Of a stretch of DNA of 64,000 bases, positions 47,682 to 60,889 are shown one piece after another. This stretch comes from Corylus avellana (lineage: Eukaryota; Streptophyta; Magnoliopsida; Fagales; Betulaceae): contig NC_081545.1 in NCBI RefSeq assembly GCF_901000735.1, positions 29,665,513-29,729,512 of the forward strand. The letters are read 5' to 3'. The translations under genes were made by a program, and so were the position numbers. The notes beneath the pieces were generated by a model. That model worked only from the letters and a program-made list of their open reading frames with translations, did not search any database and had not been told where the DNA came from. Every line of letters starts with the position of its first letter. The stretch's first letter is position 1.

Positions 47682-50638
47682 CCACACATACTCAAAAACT
47701 TCAAATTTTCTCTATCTTTTGCCCACACACACAAAAATATATACCATGACTAATTAGGATGTGGAATTCCTAATTGTGGCTTAAGGACCATATCTATTAG
47801 ACTAATTTTGATGTGGAATTCTAAAAGCATTAGCCTAATTGCAAAGTGAACATCTTTTTAAGGAAACATTAGCGAATTGTTAAATCACCACTTATCCTAC
47901 ATTATTTTAACACTCTCCCTAACATGTGAGCTCTCCTAATGTGTGAGCTCAAACTCTCTTTTAATATGTGAGGCCTAATACGTGAAATGTTTAATTTAAA
48001 TATGAGTAAATTGATTGAGTCAAGGTTCGAACTTAAAACATTAGGCTCTATACCATGTTAAATCATTATTTATCTTAAAAGCTTAAGCTGGTAAAAAGAA
48101 GTAAATTTAATCACTTAACTATTACTTTAATAGATAATCAGCTACTTTAGGAACTCAAAAGGCATTTTTCAATGCTTCTACAGCTTTGCTAAACGAAAGA
48201 GGATTGAAGTCAAATAATACCCATCATAATTAGTGAAAAACGCTTAACCGACTCCAATTACTAGTTTATCACAAGTTATGCGGAATTAATACTATGAAAC
48301 AATAAACAATTCAAGCACCAAAATATATAAAGCAATAAAGAGGCAGACACATGGATTTTAGTGACGAAGAAGAAATCTTTTAGAAAACGATTTAAAAGTA
48401 ATACATCTTCGAGGCAGCCACACCCATGAAATTATTATTAAAAGATTATCCAGATATTACAAACACTAGGAACTCTTACAACCTTTTGCAGGACATTGGT
48501 TCTGTAAGATCGACGAGCCTACAACTCGTCTCCTTACTCACAATTTTCTTCAATGTGATTCTCCTTTACCGAATCCTGCCGATAAACTTCTCAACCGTAA
48601 ATTCTATCAAATGAATAAATCAAACTCTAAAAAGATATCCAAATTAACGTTCACCACATATGATCTCTCTTAGCACAACCTCTCACGAACTCTAGGATAG
48701 AAATTCGTACCTCTCTCTCTTTATAGAGATGTATTTATACTAGAAGCCCAACAATCCCTAGACCTAGGACACCGTTTGAAATCATTTAAAACTGTTACAG
48801 GTATGTGGCATCCGGACTGGAACATTTGCCATCCGGACAAGGATCAAATAACACGGCCAAAGGGGCAAATCTCGGGAACACATCGCAAACTTTCGTTCTT
48901 GGCGCGGCGCGTCCAAACAAGTTGCAGACAAAATTGCAGATGACGCTCTCTGGAATTCTTGTTTATTGTTTTCGTCTGAATGGGGTGTAGACAAGATTGC
49001 ATTCGAAGCTTTCGGAAAAAATAGAATTCTTTGAGCGTCCGAACGGCATTTGCATGGATAAAAAGTCTTGACACTTTTAGTTACAATTTTGCTTACTGAA
49101 TTACGTCAACAAGAACTTACAATTAGCATAGAGCAATAAACATGGTCAAATTCTATGGGCTGGTTTGGGTTGTTAATGTTTCTTAAGACCTTTTTTTTTT
49201 TTTTTTTAAATGAAAATACATGGTAAGTGAAAGTTTCTCAACTTCCCAGATGAACATCGATCATCACCCAATGTTGATTTTCCTCCTCCTTCCTCTTCTC
49301 TTTCATCTTCTTCATCTTCATCCTCATCGCAGGTGGATAGAAGTACGTGTGCTGAGAATGAGAAAGAAGTAATTGAGTTTGAGTATTTGGCCGACAAGTT
49401 ATTGGAGTAACTTCTTGACTTCGAAAACAAAACATGGAAGAACTGCGAGACCTTCAAATCCAAATTTGGTTAGTGAAGGTGGGTTGTGGGGCCTCTGAAT
49501 TCTTCCAATCTTCACATCTTTCAAGAACATGTGGATCATATTAGCTGCTTTTAAGGCCAGTTTGCTAAACATTTTTGTTCCAATACTATTCATTTTATTT
49601 TTTCATTTTTTTAATATTTTTTTATTTTTTTACATCACATTAATAACTTTTTATTATTATGCAAATAAAAAAATCACTACGAAATAAAATTTTTTTCATA
49701 CTAAACATTTTTACTTTTTTAATTTTTTTTTTTTTAAAATATTATTATTATTATTATTTTAACATTAATCAATTTTTACTACGGTACTTGACCAAAACCC
49801 CAAGTCATAGACTCTGGTTTTCCTCTTTTTATTTGTTTATTTATTTTCATTTATTTATTTATTTATTTTTTTTTGAGTTTTGTCTTTAGATATAAGATCT
49901 CCATCCATTCCAAACTTGGTGACTTTAGTAAAGGTTTTGAGTTTTGTCTTTAGATATGAGTTTTGTCTTTAGTAAAGCTGTCTCGAATCTTGTACCAATC
50001 GAAAAGTGGCTAGTAAAGTCGGGTTGTGGGGCCTCTGGCAAAGGTATTGAAATCTTCACCAAACTTGGTTAAAAAATGGAGCTGTGGGGCCTCTCAATTC
50101 TTCCATCTTCAAATCCTACCCATTCATGTGGCCTGCGGGTTACATCAGCTGCCTTTCTTGTCACAGTCTTTTGTTTTCTTCTTCACTGTGGAGTTTTTTG
50201 TCTTTATAAACGTATAGGCTTTGACTTGTTCAGACGATTATAAAAAACTTATAACTTGTGTTAAGAAATGGTGCCTGTCATATTTATGTTTCTCATTTAC
50301 TTTTGAGTACGGTTTATTTATTTATTCTTTTGGAGCTAGAACTATAAAAAAATGTGAAGATTGTATTGTGTGTTTTTAATAGCGTTTTGTGATTTAATTT
50401 GTTTGTTAATGTATTTGTCTTTAAATTTTTTTTTAATATAAATCATGATTGATGTCATTTAAATTCAGGGTAATCTTGCCTGTCTCTTTCTTTCTTCTTT
50501 GCATTTTCTTCGACATTTCTCTCCTTTCTATGGAGTGATGAACGACCGATGTTAGTGATCTTCAAAAGTACTTGCGCAATGGACATCTTAATTTTTGTTG
50601 TGTGTTTGGTCAGGATCGCAGAGGGAAATCGTTGTTTT

Positions 50639-50949
50639 CAGTGGCGGATTCAGCCATTTTATATTGGGGGTGCAGCTAAAAGTTTTTTAGCGTCTTAAAA
50701 ATTTTCTCTACCCTAAAAATTTGGTAATTCACACAATATATGCATCACAAAAAATATCTATAAAAATTCATAAATATGTGCTCAAATTGCAGTGGGTTAA
50801 ATGGGGGTGCGGGAGAAGGGTTGTTGTGTCTTGGGTAATGGGTAGATAAAATTGTAAAAAAAATTATTTTTTTATTTTGAGGGTGCCTTGGGTTAAAAAA
50901 AAAAAAAAATCCACGGCACCCCCCAAGGAGCAACGTGGCTCCGCCACTG
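50639..50949. mobile_element. hAT MITE, 311 bp, only in copy B
   Basis: Ends CAGTGGCGGA and TCCGCCACTG are inverted repeats. A perfect 8 bp duplication GTTGTTTT flanks it (50631-50638 and 50950-50957). Copy A lacks it. There is no transposase frame. Confidence 0.92.
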
Positions 50950-51972
50950 GTTGTTTTGTGTTCTTATTTTGCTACAATCAAATTGAAGATTGTTTAAGAT
51001 TAGGCATTTGGGTATGGGCTACGTGCGTTTTGGACAAAATTATATATATGTGGTCTGGATTTGAAATTTATCAAATAATTGACTATCTTTCATCTGGGTA
51101 ACTTTGTTGCACAACTCCTTCACTTCATTGGAATTGTCTTCTTGTTTTGGTCGGGTATGGCAGGTTTTATTGTGAAATTCTTTTACTAATATTCGGTTTT
51201 GTTTTCTTTTGAGCCGTACAGGAGATTTTTCTCTTCTAAATTTCTAATTCAATTATATTAAATCATTTAAGAGAAAATCTTAGGGAGAGAAACAGAGAAA
51301 TGTCAAAGAAAACAAAGAGAAGAAAGAAAGAGAAAGAAAGAGAGGGAAGTGCAAAAATTGAGAGAAAAGAGAGAGAGAGAGAGTAACTAGAGATTAAATC
51401 TTGGCCCTTCATGTTCTAACAACATACATGCTGATTGCTGTAGTTTTTACTACAACATGTAAGCCGAATTCCTTAGCGTGGACATGATTGAAAGAAAATC
51501 AAGTGAATCTTAGGCATGCGGTAAATTCCAATAAATTGATCTAACCATTTACTTTTGCATATCTCCAACTGAAAAAAGAAAAAAAAAAAAAAAAAAAAAG
51601 AAATAGATGTTTTTGTCTTTGTTTATAGCAATTTATGGAATTTATTGTACCTTTTTAACGGGACCGGATCCCCTCAAATTCTTAGAAAATTTGAATTTCT
51701 CAAATTTTTAAATATGGCCATCCATTATATCTAAGAATTAAATTTAAAAATTATGTTTTTCTAATTTACATGAGGGGGTACTTCCTAAAGGAAAGTTAAT
51801 TAATTAAATTATGCCTTCTGTTTAGTTGTATAACTTGTATAAAATAAGGATAAACTACATCTAGTTCCTCAAATATATATATATTTGTCATTTTTGAACA
51901 TGGATGGGAATATTAAAACCCAATGGTAGATGGGGGGAAACATCGTAAAAATTTAAAATATGATGATAGTTA

Positions 51973-52382
51973 GAGCACTCCTTGCAGCCTCACTAAAACT
52001 ATTTTTTGGTTATTTTAATTTGGTGAGGCAATTTAACAAAAAATGATTTAAATCTTCACTTTTCAAATTCACCATTTTAACTAAAATAAAATGGCGAGTG
52101 AACAGTACTCACTAAAGATAGTGAGTACTATTCACTCACCAAATGAATAAAAATAATATAAATTTTCTCTCTCATTCCCTATTCTTTGAATTTTTTTTTT
52201 TTTTTTAAAAAAAATAAAGAAGTATTTGAAAAAGAATATTTAAATAGAATAGTGAAAGTTAATAGTTAAAATAATGAGGCGACATGGGGTGTTTTAAAAA
52301 AGTGGGTAATTAAAATAGAAAAAAAAAATGTACTTTTAATTATTTTGGTGAGTAAAATTTTATGAGACGGTTAAAAATGCTC
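51973..52382. mobile_element. Harbinger-like MITE (copy B)
   Basis: Same insertion as 39334-39743 at a constant offset of 12639. Confidence 0.65.
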
Positions 52383-52903
52383 TTAGAAGATAATAAATAT
52401 AGTTATAAGTTACCCCGTCAGATAGAGTAAACCCAACATGCATGCCAACATGTCCTTAATTAAGTAAAAAAAGAAAGGGAAAAGGTGCAACCCACCAATG
52501 GCGAATCCAAGAAATTTCCAGACACAGGTGAGTTACATTTTTACCACAGGATAATTTATTTATACTCAAGGAGGAAATTAAAGCTTAAATTTTAAGGAGT
52601 TTGTTCAAGAAATTGCTAATTATTCCAATTATTTTAAGCCGGTTTGAACACTGTATACTATGAAGATTCATTCAGACAAAATGGCACACCTATCAATATT
52701 TTTATGTATAACTTGGACCAGGATATTACCGTAGGCATGAATCACGTGTAGCCATGCATGCATGGTTGAGGAAAACAGATCAGGAGATGAGATCATTGAA
52801 AGAATCACAAATCCAAGATACATATCAAGGAAGTCAATGTGAATCATCTTCAAACAGTACTTCGATATTATGGAGAATATATAATCAAAGAAAATTTGAA
52901 TTG

Positions 52904-52959
<56 letters not shown>

Positions 52960-53773
52960 TTCCATATTCATAATAATTCCGTGGCATTCAATTTCAGTTG
53001 TCTTCATGTTTTCATCATCTTATATATGATTTCTTACATGTTTTGAATGAATAAACAATCCTAATTAAGACTGAAATACAAAACACCCAAAAATCGAAAC
53101 AAAACAAAACAAAATTACAACACAATTTCAACCTCGTTTTCCCCTAAAACTGATCACCCCATTAAGAACAAAGAGCCCTATTCAAATTATAATCTTTAAA
53201 CCCATTCTTGGAAGCGATTCTAGCCTTGAAGCCTTCACATCGATCCCCATGATATGATCTTCAATATACATACATGATACATACATACATATATATATTT
53301 TCTTCTGAACTAACTTGCCCTCCAAAAATTCTGTGATTCCTTTTTTCTCTTAGATTTTTCACTGGATCCCCAGCCTAGAATTAATACTTTAATTCCCAAT
53401 CATTTTCAAATAAACCTATCTCACATACACTTCGTCGATCTTTACTTCCCAACTGTTCCTTATTAATGGGTTGGCCGGTTTATTAAAAAGCAAAATTATA
53501 AATAAATATTCACTTTCACCTCATACGATTTTGGTATTCCTTATGATCACTTGCAAAAGACTCTAATATCGCCATGCGTGAAAGCAATATTTACAAAGTG
53601 ATGGCAAAAACTCATATCATAATAAGGATTTAACTCAAAAAGAAATTCTCAAAATATCAGGAACAACAACAAACTACAAACAAACCAATATATATATATA
53701 CTTTTTTTTTTCTTCTTTTTTATGAATAATAATAATATATAGTCACTAGCTAGGTAAAAACCACAAGACTAGG

Positions 53774-54214
53774 TTAATTAGAGGAGAACCCAGAAAGGAT
53801 TCTCTTAGCAATCTCTATTGCATGAGACAAGGCAACCCCAGAAGATATGAGCACACTCAATATAACAAGTGCGATCAACCCAAAAGCCAAACTTGGCCTA
53901 GTGCTCATCAAAAAATTTTGCAACAACCCTAATGCTTCACAAACATCCTCGTTGTAACGAAAAAAGTATTGTTTCTCCCACCCCATCCAATTCGAAGGTA
54001 AGTCATGATTCATCTCAACGATCTTCATCTCCCTAATCCGGCACCGGAGCACAATCATGTTCTCATCCACCAGCCTGCCCCAGTAATCTCGTCCGTCTGC
54101 ACCTCCTCTTGCTGCCACCGTTAAGTTAACGCTCCTGCGCTGCCTTTGCCGTGGCGATGTCAAAGAAAATAGGCGGCAGGGATGCGTAGGGAGTGATCGG
54201 TTGGTTGCTTCCAT
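53774..54214 (-). CDS. Small plant membrane protein of unknown function (copy B)
   Basis: The 146-residue protein is identical to that of 41135-41575, and so is the TATA box at 54306-54312. Identity in coding and flanking DNA alike points to an allele or assembly duplicate rather than an old paralogue. Features are as described for copy A: transit-like N-terminus, VDENM core and one membrane segment at 107-130. Confidence 0.8.
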   Translation of the reverse strand: MEATNRSLPTHPCRLFSLTSPRQRQRRSVNLTVAARGGADGRDYWGRLVDENMIVLRCRIREMKIVEMNHDLPSNWMGWEKQYFFRYNEDVCEALGLLQNFLMSTRPSLAFGLIALVILSVLISSGVALSHAIEIAKRILSGFSSN

Positions 54215-55932
54215 TGATGAAGATACAATAATACTAAGCGATCGAGGATACAGAGGGATCAAGCAAAGCTTAGAAGTGAACAAAATTATATGAAGAGGGG
54301 GGTAGTTTTATAGGGAAAAAAGAAGAGTGACGCGCTTTACGACGCGTACTACTGTTTAACAATTTGAGACGCCAGTCAAGATTTTCTACTAGTTTTATTT
54401 ATTCATTTATATTTTTGTGCCTTTCTTACTAGCTTTTGTTTTTTTTTGCTGTGAGCTCACTTTATGTAAAAGGAGTAGGGCTGCAATTTTAACACGGTTT
54501 GTAAATTTTATACGAACTTATTATGAAATTCACCGATCGATTAGAATTGAGGGATTGATTCGTTTAATTTAATGAGTTGGATTAAAGTTGATCTATATAG
54601 TCTTAGAACTTGTTTGAGTGTGTGTTTGATGGGCCTAAAAATGTATTTAAAAAAAAAGTACCCGTTTGGTACAAAAATTTAAAAAAAAATGTTTTTAAAG
54701 GTCCAAAAAACTTAAAAAATGGCCAAACAATTTTTTTTTTTTTACTGAAAAGCTCTATTTTTCAAATACAATTCAAAACAGGATCTTAGTGTTTGTTTGG
54801 GTTTATAATTTTAAAAGCGCAATCATAAACAATCAATTTTCAAGGATTTTATTTAAAATCACAAACAAAATCGCAATCACAAATGCAACGTCCTTATACT
54901 TTGTAACAAGTTTGTTGCTGATTCAGTGTTTAGGAATATTTTTTTTGTAATAATTGATGAAATATTTACGAGAGAATGGAAGGTTTGGAAGAGAATCTGG
55001 TTAAATGTATATTTAATGAATTGGGCTATAAGGTTAACATTTATAGTCTTATATTCAGGTATTGACTTAATCTGAACTAACACGAGACATTAAGACTATC
55101 AATTTTTAACACGACCCATAAACCTAATATGAATTAGCGAATTAGGGTTAATATGTCTAATCTATTTAATTAAATAAATCATATTAGCATTAACCTACAT
55201 AATCTTATATTCCTACATCGACGACATGACCGAAATCTAACTCTCAAATATTAACCCTTAATAGAGATGATGAATGCAATAATCACATAGATTTCATAAT
55301 ATTGGCCGAATGAAGTGCATATAAACTGTTTACTCGATCAATTATTTTAGAAGTTTTGTCGAAGATGGAGTAGAATCCACACTTGAAAGTTCAAACAAAT
55401 CAAAGTGGGCCATTAGCACTTGAAATGGAAATTCCTTTTGTTTTTCTTTTTTTTTTTTCAGGAATAAAGGTATTTATTTACTTTACTATTCGCCGCAGTT
55501 TTACTTTTTCTCTAGGATACCAGGGCCGCCTGCCAATATCAATCTCGGACGCCTGACGTGACGAAGCTGACACATGCCACCGACCTACGTGGCGCGAGGA
55601 AGTTGGTTGCTTGGGCGCCTTTTCCTTTTCTCATTTATCTATTTTCTTTTTAGTTTTTACTTTCAGCCTCAGGGGTACTTGAATCGAAAATTGTCTGAGG
55701 GCTATTCTTTTTTTTGAAAAAAAAAATATCGTTAGTTCTTCTGGAATTTGGGGGCGCACGTGTCGGTCTACAAAGCAAGTAGAATTCCTCTCAAACCATG
55801 AAAATTTCATTACTACACAAGGACTTACATATTTCCCATCATTTTTCCACTACGTGTCATCTCTCTACTCTTCCTCAAGTTCTTTTATTTTCTCACTTTC
55901 TATTTTTTTTTTTTTTGCTATTCAATACCCAA

Positions 55933-56480
55933 TAAAGACAAAAAATACAGGAAAAATATATCACATGATGACTTGATCATTAAATCATATGATTATATAA
56001 TAATAAATAATACATATATAATATGACATAACTCATAAGTCATAAGTCTACAAGTTAATCATATGATTCATGTACAATGATAATCACAATTGATTCAATT
56101 GAATTAAACAATATGTTACTTATAACTACAAGTCTACAATTTAATTAAAGCATTATTAGATACTTTAGGAATTTAGGATTTAGGAGTTTGAACATTGCCA
56201 TTTACCATTAGATATTAAGTTCAATTCAAAGAAAAAAGATTATAAGTAAATATGATAAGAATTTAAATAATTAATCATATGAATCATATGATATAATTTA
56301 ATGAGACTATATGATTATATAATATCAAATTAAGTAATTGACATTAGATTCAACAATGTGTTACTTATAATCACAATTGAAGTATTAATGTATTTTTTGA
56401 ACATTTTTTAGAAAAAGAAATTTAACCATTTTTTGAAAGAAACAAAAAAAAAAGAAAATTAACAATTTTGAACAATTTTG

Positions 56481-56520
<40 letters not shown>

Positions 56521-57054
56521 GCTTATAGTTATATTATATGCATATTGAATAATATAAATGTATAAGATAAATATTTAACTATATGATCCAATTACAATTC
56601 CAATACTTAATCAATTATTCATGTACAATGACAATGACAATGTGATTCATATAATATCAAATTAAGTAATTGACATTGGATTAAACAATGTGTTACTTAT
56701 AACTACAATTGAAGTATTTTTGTTTGTTTGTAAGTTTATAAGATCAACACTTAATCATATGATCCAATGACAATTCAAATATTTATAGCAATTGGGCCCA
56801 AGAAGATATTAAAAATACAAGAAAAAAAAATGAGGGTAAAAAAAAGCCCAAAAAGCCCAAAAAAAAGCCCAATTTTAAAAAAGCGGTTAGCGGGCGGTTA
56901 TCTATTTCACTAACCGCTAACCGGCCACTAACCGCTAACCGCTAACCGCTAGGCGGTTAGCGGTTGCGGTTAGTGAAATTTACTAACCGCTAGGGCGGTT
57001 ACGGTTAGCGGTTATTGCCACTAACCGCTAACCGTAACCGCCTTTGCACCCCTA
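55933..57054. mobile_element. Copy B-specific segment with hAT-like right end
   Basis: The left two thirds is AT-rich with many CATATGAT-type repeats and an (AT)n run at about 56490-56517. The right part (56880-57050) is a dense array of GGTTAGCGGTTA in both orientations, ending GCCTTTGCACCCCTA. That end resembles the TAGGGGTGCAAA termini of plant hAT elements. No matching left end was found, so it may be truncated. Confidence 0.6.
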
Positions 57055-57549
57055 CCACACAACAGTACCACCATCGGAGAAGTGGCAGAGGAAGGCTGCA
57101 TAAGGATTCTGGCCACAGTGCATGGATCCGGTCAACAAAATAATGGTAATTAAGAATCATATCTTTTTGACTATTAGGAGTAATATTGTATCCTCATGGG
57201 CATGGGAATTCCACAATATACACCATTAACTAATTATTATCTCCAAATTAATCAAATATACCGTTTGGGTAATTGACTTGTAATTGTTGCATCAGAATGA
57301 ACGAGTCAATGGTTTGATGAATAAGACAAAAATTTGCAGACAAGATGAAATTTGTTGCTGAAACCATGAAAAGCTTTTAGGCATGCCAATTTGTTTCCTT
57401 CGTTCATTTATTACTGCGGCCAAATGCAATGCAAGGTAATTGTAGCTTTGACGTGACAACATTTACCCCCTTTTACTGCCCTTTCGGTTTCTTTTTTAAT
57501 TAATTTTTAATGTCATTCGTGCCGACAAAATCACTTCTCTATACATTTT

Positions 57550-57603
57550 GCGCCGAATACGCCGAATTCTTAAGTTGCGCCGAATACGCCGAATTCTTAA
57601 GTC
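57550..57603 (+). repeat. 27 bp tandem duplication at the contig end
   Basis: GCGCCGAATACGCCGAATTC occurs at 57550 and 57577. Copy A stops three bases into the first unit (44178). Confidence 0.85.
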
Positions 57604-58034
57604 AAGATCCAGAAAACGCTATCCACGTCTGTATTATAGGACTTCAGCAACAGTAGTCAAATGTGCAATTATAGTATTTTTTAAAACTGTTTATGAAGAA
57701 ACTTATTTGAGACTTGGCGCCGATTTTGTAACATCATCATAATTCACCCACTTAATGTAAGACTTTAACTTTTCGGAATGGAGATTCAATTATGATTTTA
57801 TAACTTTTCGGAATGGACTTAAACTAATATCTATGTCCCACCTTAAGTACGCTTTAATAAGCCTATTTTGGTTGGAAGCAAATTATAGCACGCTCTCCAT
57901 ACAAATATTTTCATTGCATCTAGAGCATTCATTTTCCATATCATCTTTCATATTCTGCGTTGATAAGATATTCTCAACCCTTCTCCTTTTTTTCCTTTTA
58001 ATTGCCTTTTTTTTTTTTTTTCTTTTTTTTTTTT

Positions 58035-59260
58035 TAATAAGCACTTCTCATCGAAAACTCCCTCTAATTAGAAGTGCATAGCCAAATTAGTTGATCCTTT
58101 TGTTGGTAAGGGATTAAAGTTAATTGACTAATAACATAAGCCTCTTCCTCTCTAAACACTGCTTAATTTGATCAATGGTAAATTCCACCATCTTAAATTC
58201 CCATCACCCTTGCATCTTTTGCTATAATTCTTCTAGGTGATTGAATTGAATAAGTGGTGGGAATAGGTAGCCATTTATCTTTCCATATTGTTACTATTAC
58301 ACCATCTCCAATTCTCCATATTAGACCAGCTTTGAGGAGATCACAAGCCTAGTTAATACTTCTCCAAGTAAAAGAGAGTCTTTTCCCCAGCTTAGCTTTC
58401 AGAAAATTCCCCTTCTAATATTACTTTAATTTGCCTTCTTGATTCTAACAGCCCAAGTATCTAGATTATTAATCAACCTCCAACCTTGTGTTTGAAAGTA
58501 ATTGGCAAGTTGATGCATTAATCTCTTAACACGAAACTGTCATGTGATTCTGAAAGCCCCATTAATTATTTTTCAATTCATCCGGTATATCTTAGACTCA
58601 TTTGGTAGTTGAAATACACCCATGCATGTTGTAAGTGATTATAGCTTGAATTGCCGCTTTTAAGAGATTTTTTTTTTTTTTTTGCTCGAGTAAGGAATTT
58701 GACCTTCCAGTTGTTCAATCTGTTCCAAATCCTATCCCTTATACTTTGAAAAGCCATGATTCTAGATTTTTCAACCAATGGTGGTAATCCCAAATACGTC
58801 TCATAGCTTTGTGTAGTTTGGATTTTGGTAATCGCCAAAATTTGATCCTTAACCTCGTGACTAGCATTCCTACTAAAGAAAATCGAAGTTTTCTCCTTAT
58901 TAACCTTTTGTCGCAAGGCCTTAATTCACTTTAATTTGTAAAATATCAAACAAGCTCTCAAGCTCTCATAAACATAAAATAGATGATTTAGGCCCCCTTT
59001 TAGTAAGAGGTGTGCCTAACAGAGATTCAATAGCCTCCACCTGATTAAGTGGGAAACAAAGAGCCTCATCGTAAAGAATAAATAGGTAATAAGGGAATAA
59101 AGTGTCCCCTTGCCTAATTTCTCTTATTGACTTAATAATCCATGTAGGTTGATCATTAATTACCAAGTATTGAATCTGATATTGAGTTGATACATGTCAT
59201 TATCAATCTTTTCAATTTTGAAGATAAATTTTAATGCCCTAGTAAACTCAAATCTCAATT
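58035..59260 (-). pseudogene. LINE ORF2 remnant
   Basis: On the minus strand broken frames read EIRQGDTLFPYYLFILYDEA (reverse transcriptase block, 59040-59110), then KVNKEKTSIFFSRNAS and YLGLPPLVEKSR (58780-58915). Further on, 58035-58200 carries QKDQLIWLC and EFSMRSAY, typical of the zf-RVT region. The catalytic YxDD box is not present, and stops are frequent. Confidence 0.82.
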
Positions 59261-59329
59261 TTTTTTTTTTTTTTTTTTTTTTTCAAAGAAAGACAAACAG
59301 ATATCTTTTTGCGACAGCTGTCTCTCACT

Positions 59330-59694
59330 CTTAGGGATGAAAATGCGGTTACAGTTAGCGGTTATTGGCCAAAGAGGTTAGTAAAATCCACTAACCATCT
59401 ACGTGGCTAACCGGCGGTTAGTGGTTAGTAACTCTAATAACCGCTAATCATTTTTTAAAAGAAAAAAGATTAAAAAAATTCTAATTATTTAAAAAAAAAA
59501 TCAAAATGATGTCATTTTTGTGGTAATATGATAATATCATACTACATATCACGTCGTTTCTAGATTTTTATACATTTTTATATATATATTTAAAATTTTA
59601 AAAATAAAGACGACGTTGTTTCATATGTACATGCGGTTAATAATTACCGTAACTACTAGACAATTAGCGGCGGCTCGCCTTTTCACCCTCCTAA
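59330..59694. mobile_element. hAT-like MITE, ~365 bp
   Basis: TTAGGGATGAAAATGCGG at the left is mirrored by CGCCTTTTCACCCTCCTAA at the right. The 8 bp CTCTCACT flanks both sides (59322-59329 and 59695-59702). It contains GCGGTTA motifs like those of 56880-57050. Confidence 0.8.
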
Positions 59695-59702
59695 CTCTCA
59701 CT

Positions 59703-60834
59703 ATGCTAATAATTAATTGAGACTTGCGGCTCTTTCTCGATCGATCTATATCTTATTTTTCAACACGAAAGACAAAAGTCCTTTTATTGTAAGACATAAA
59801 TGTCGGCTGGCAATGAGTCTCCTGCTTGGAGGAGAGATATTGATAGGCTAAAAAAACGCCAACGTAAAAGCTCTCGTGCAAGAACAATAATATATAATTA
59901 TAGCATGGGGCCACGATCGTCGACCACCTGTGACTTGATGATATAGTTCCAAGTCGCGTCAAAAAAAGAAAACTAAAGTGTAACGGGATAATTGGCCATT
60001 GGGCAAAACAAAACAAGATGTCAAGAACGACCAGGAATATATATATATGGGACTTTGGTATATTATTTACATTTTTTTAATGGGTAACTGTAATCTAAAA
60101 TCAACAGTATTAATAAAAAGTATATACAACAAATGAGAACATAGTGCGTTCAGAATATATTTTCTACATTTTTATTTTATATTAATGCTTTCAAAAGTAT
60201 CTCAAGCCATATTAACAACCTTAAAAAGTTTCTATCTGTATTTATAGGAAACTATTTTAGCATATATACGATACATAAGAACGTTAATTAGTATATAATT
60301 TGTAGAAGGTGGACTACCTAAGAAGGAAATTTCCATTAATTGGAAGATCTTATTAAGCTGATCAGGAATTAATGGCCGGTGGTCAAAAGTATAAAGCATT
60401 TAGATTCATCTCAGAAGTACTACGTGACTCATCTTATATATAGTGTTTTTTATTTATTGAGTATTTTCTAGTGCTAATTTTACATGGGAGAGATGGAGAA
60501 GATAATTAAATATATAGTTGAAATTAATGAAAACATGCTTTTGATCATAATTAAGACAATATGAATTGAAGTTACCAAAATCATGATACTAATAATTACA
60601 TTTACATGTGTCTCATGTGCATGAGTCATGCCTAATGATCAGTCTGTATCGTGTACTTGTTAATTTCTGATGCATATCGATCATATTATCATGAGAGTGG
60701 GAGAGAGAGAGAGAGAAATCGAATATATGTCAACATCAGCTTACAGTTACTTGCAACGACTTGGTCGCTCGACACGTTACCGCAAAAGCTACAGCGTGTG
60801 AATGGAGCTGTGGACATGAAATTAATCCTTGTAC

Positions 60835-60889
<55 letters not shown>

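Larger units (their letters stand above)
44279..57552. repeat. 13.3 kb contig overlap, copy B
   Basis: Near-identical to 32031-44178. It is longer through a 32 bp indel near 48305, an extra stretch of roughly 65 bp near 49895, a 311 bp MITE and the replaced segment. Its first bases are the truncated retroelement of 31736-32423 (44279-44670). Confidence 0.95.

Noticed and set aside
56880..57050. Telomere-like GGTTAG repeats
   Set aside because: Units are GGTTAGCGG in both orientations rather than TTTAGGG in one direction, and they end in a hAT-like terminus.
32031..57552. Recent segmental duplication with two functional gene copies
   Set aside because: Both borders coincide with contig ends at an N gap; contig overlap explains this more simply, though it is not excluded without reads.
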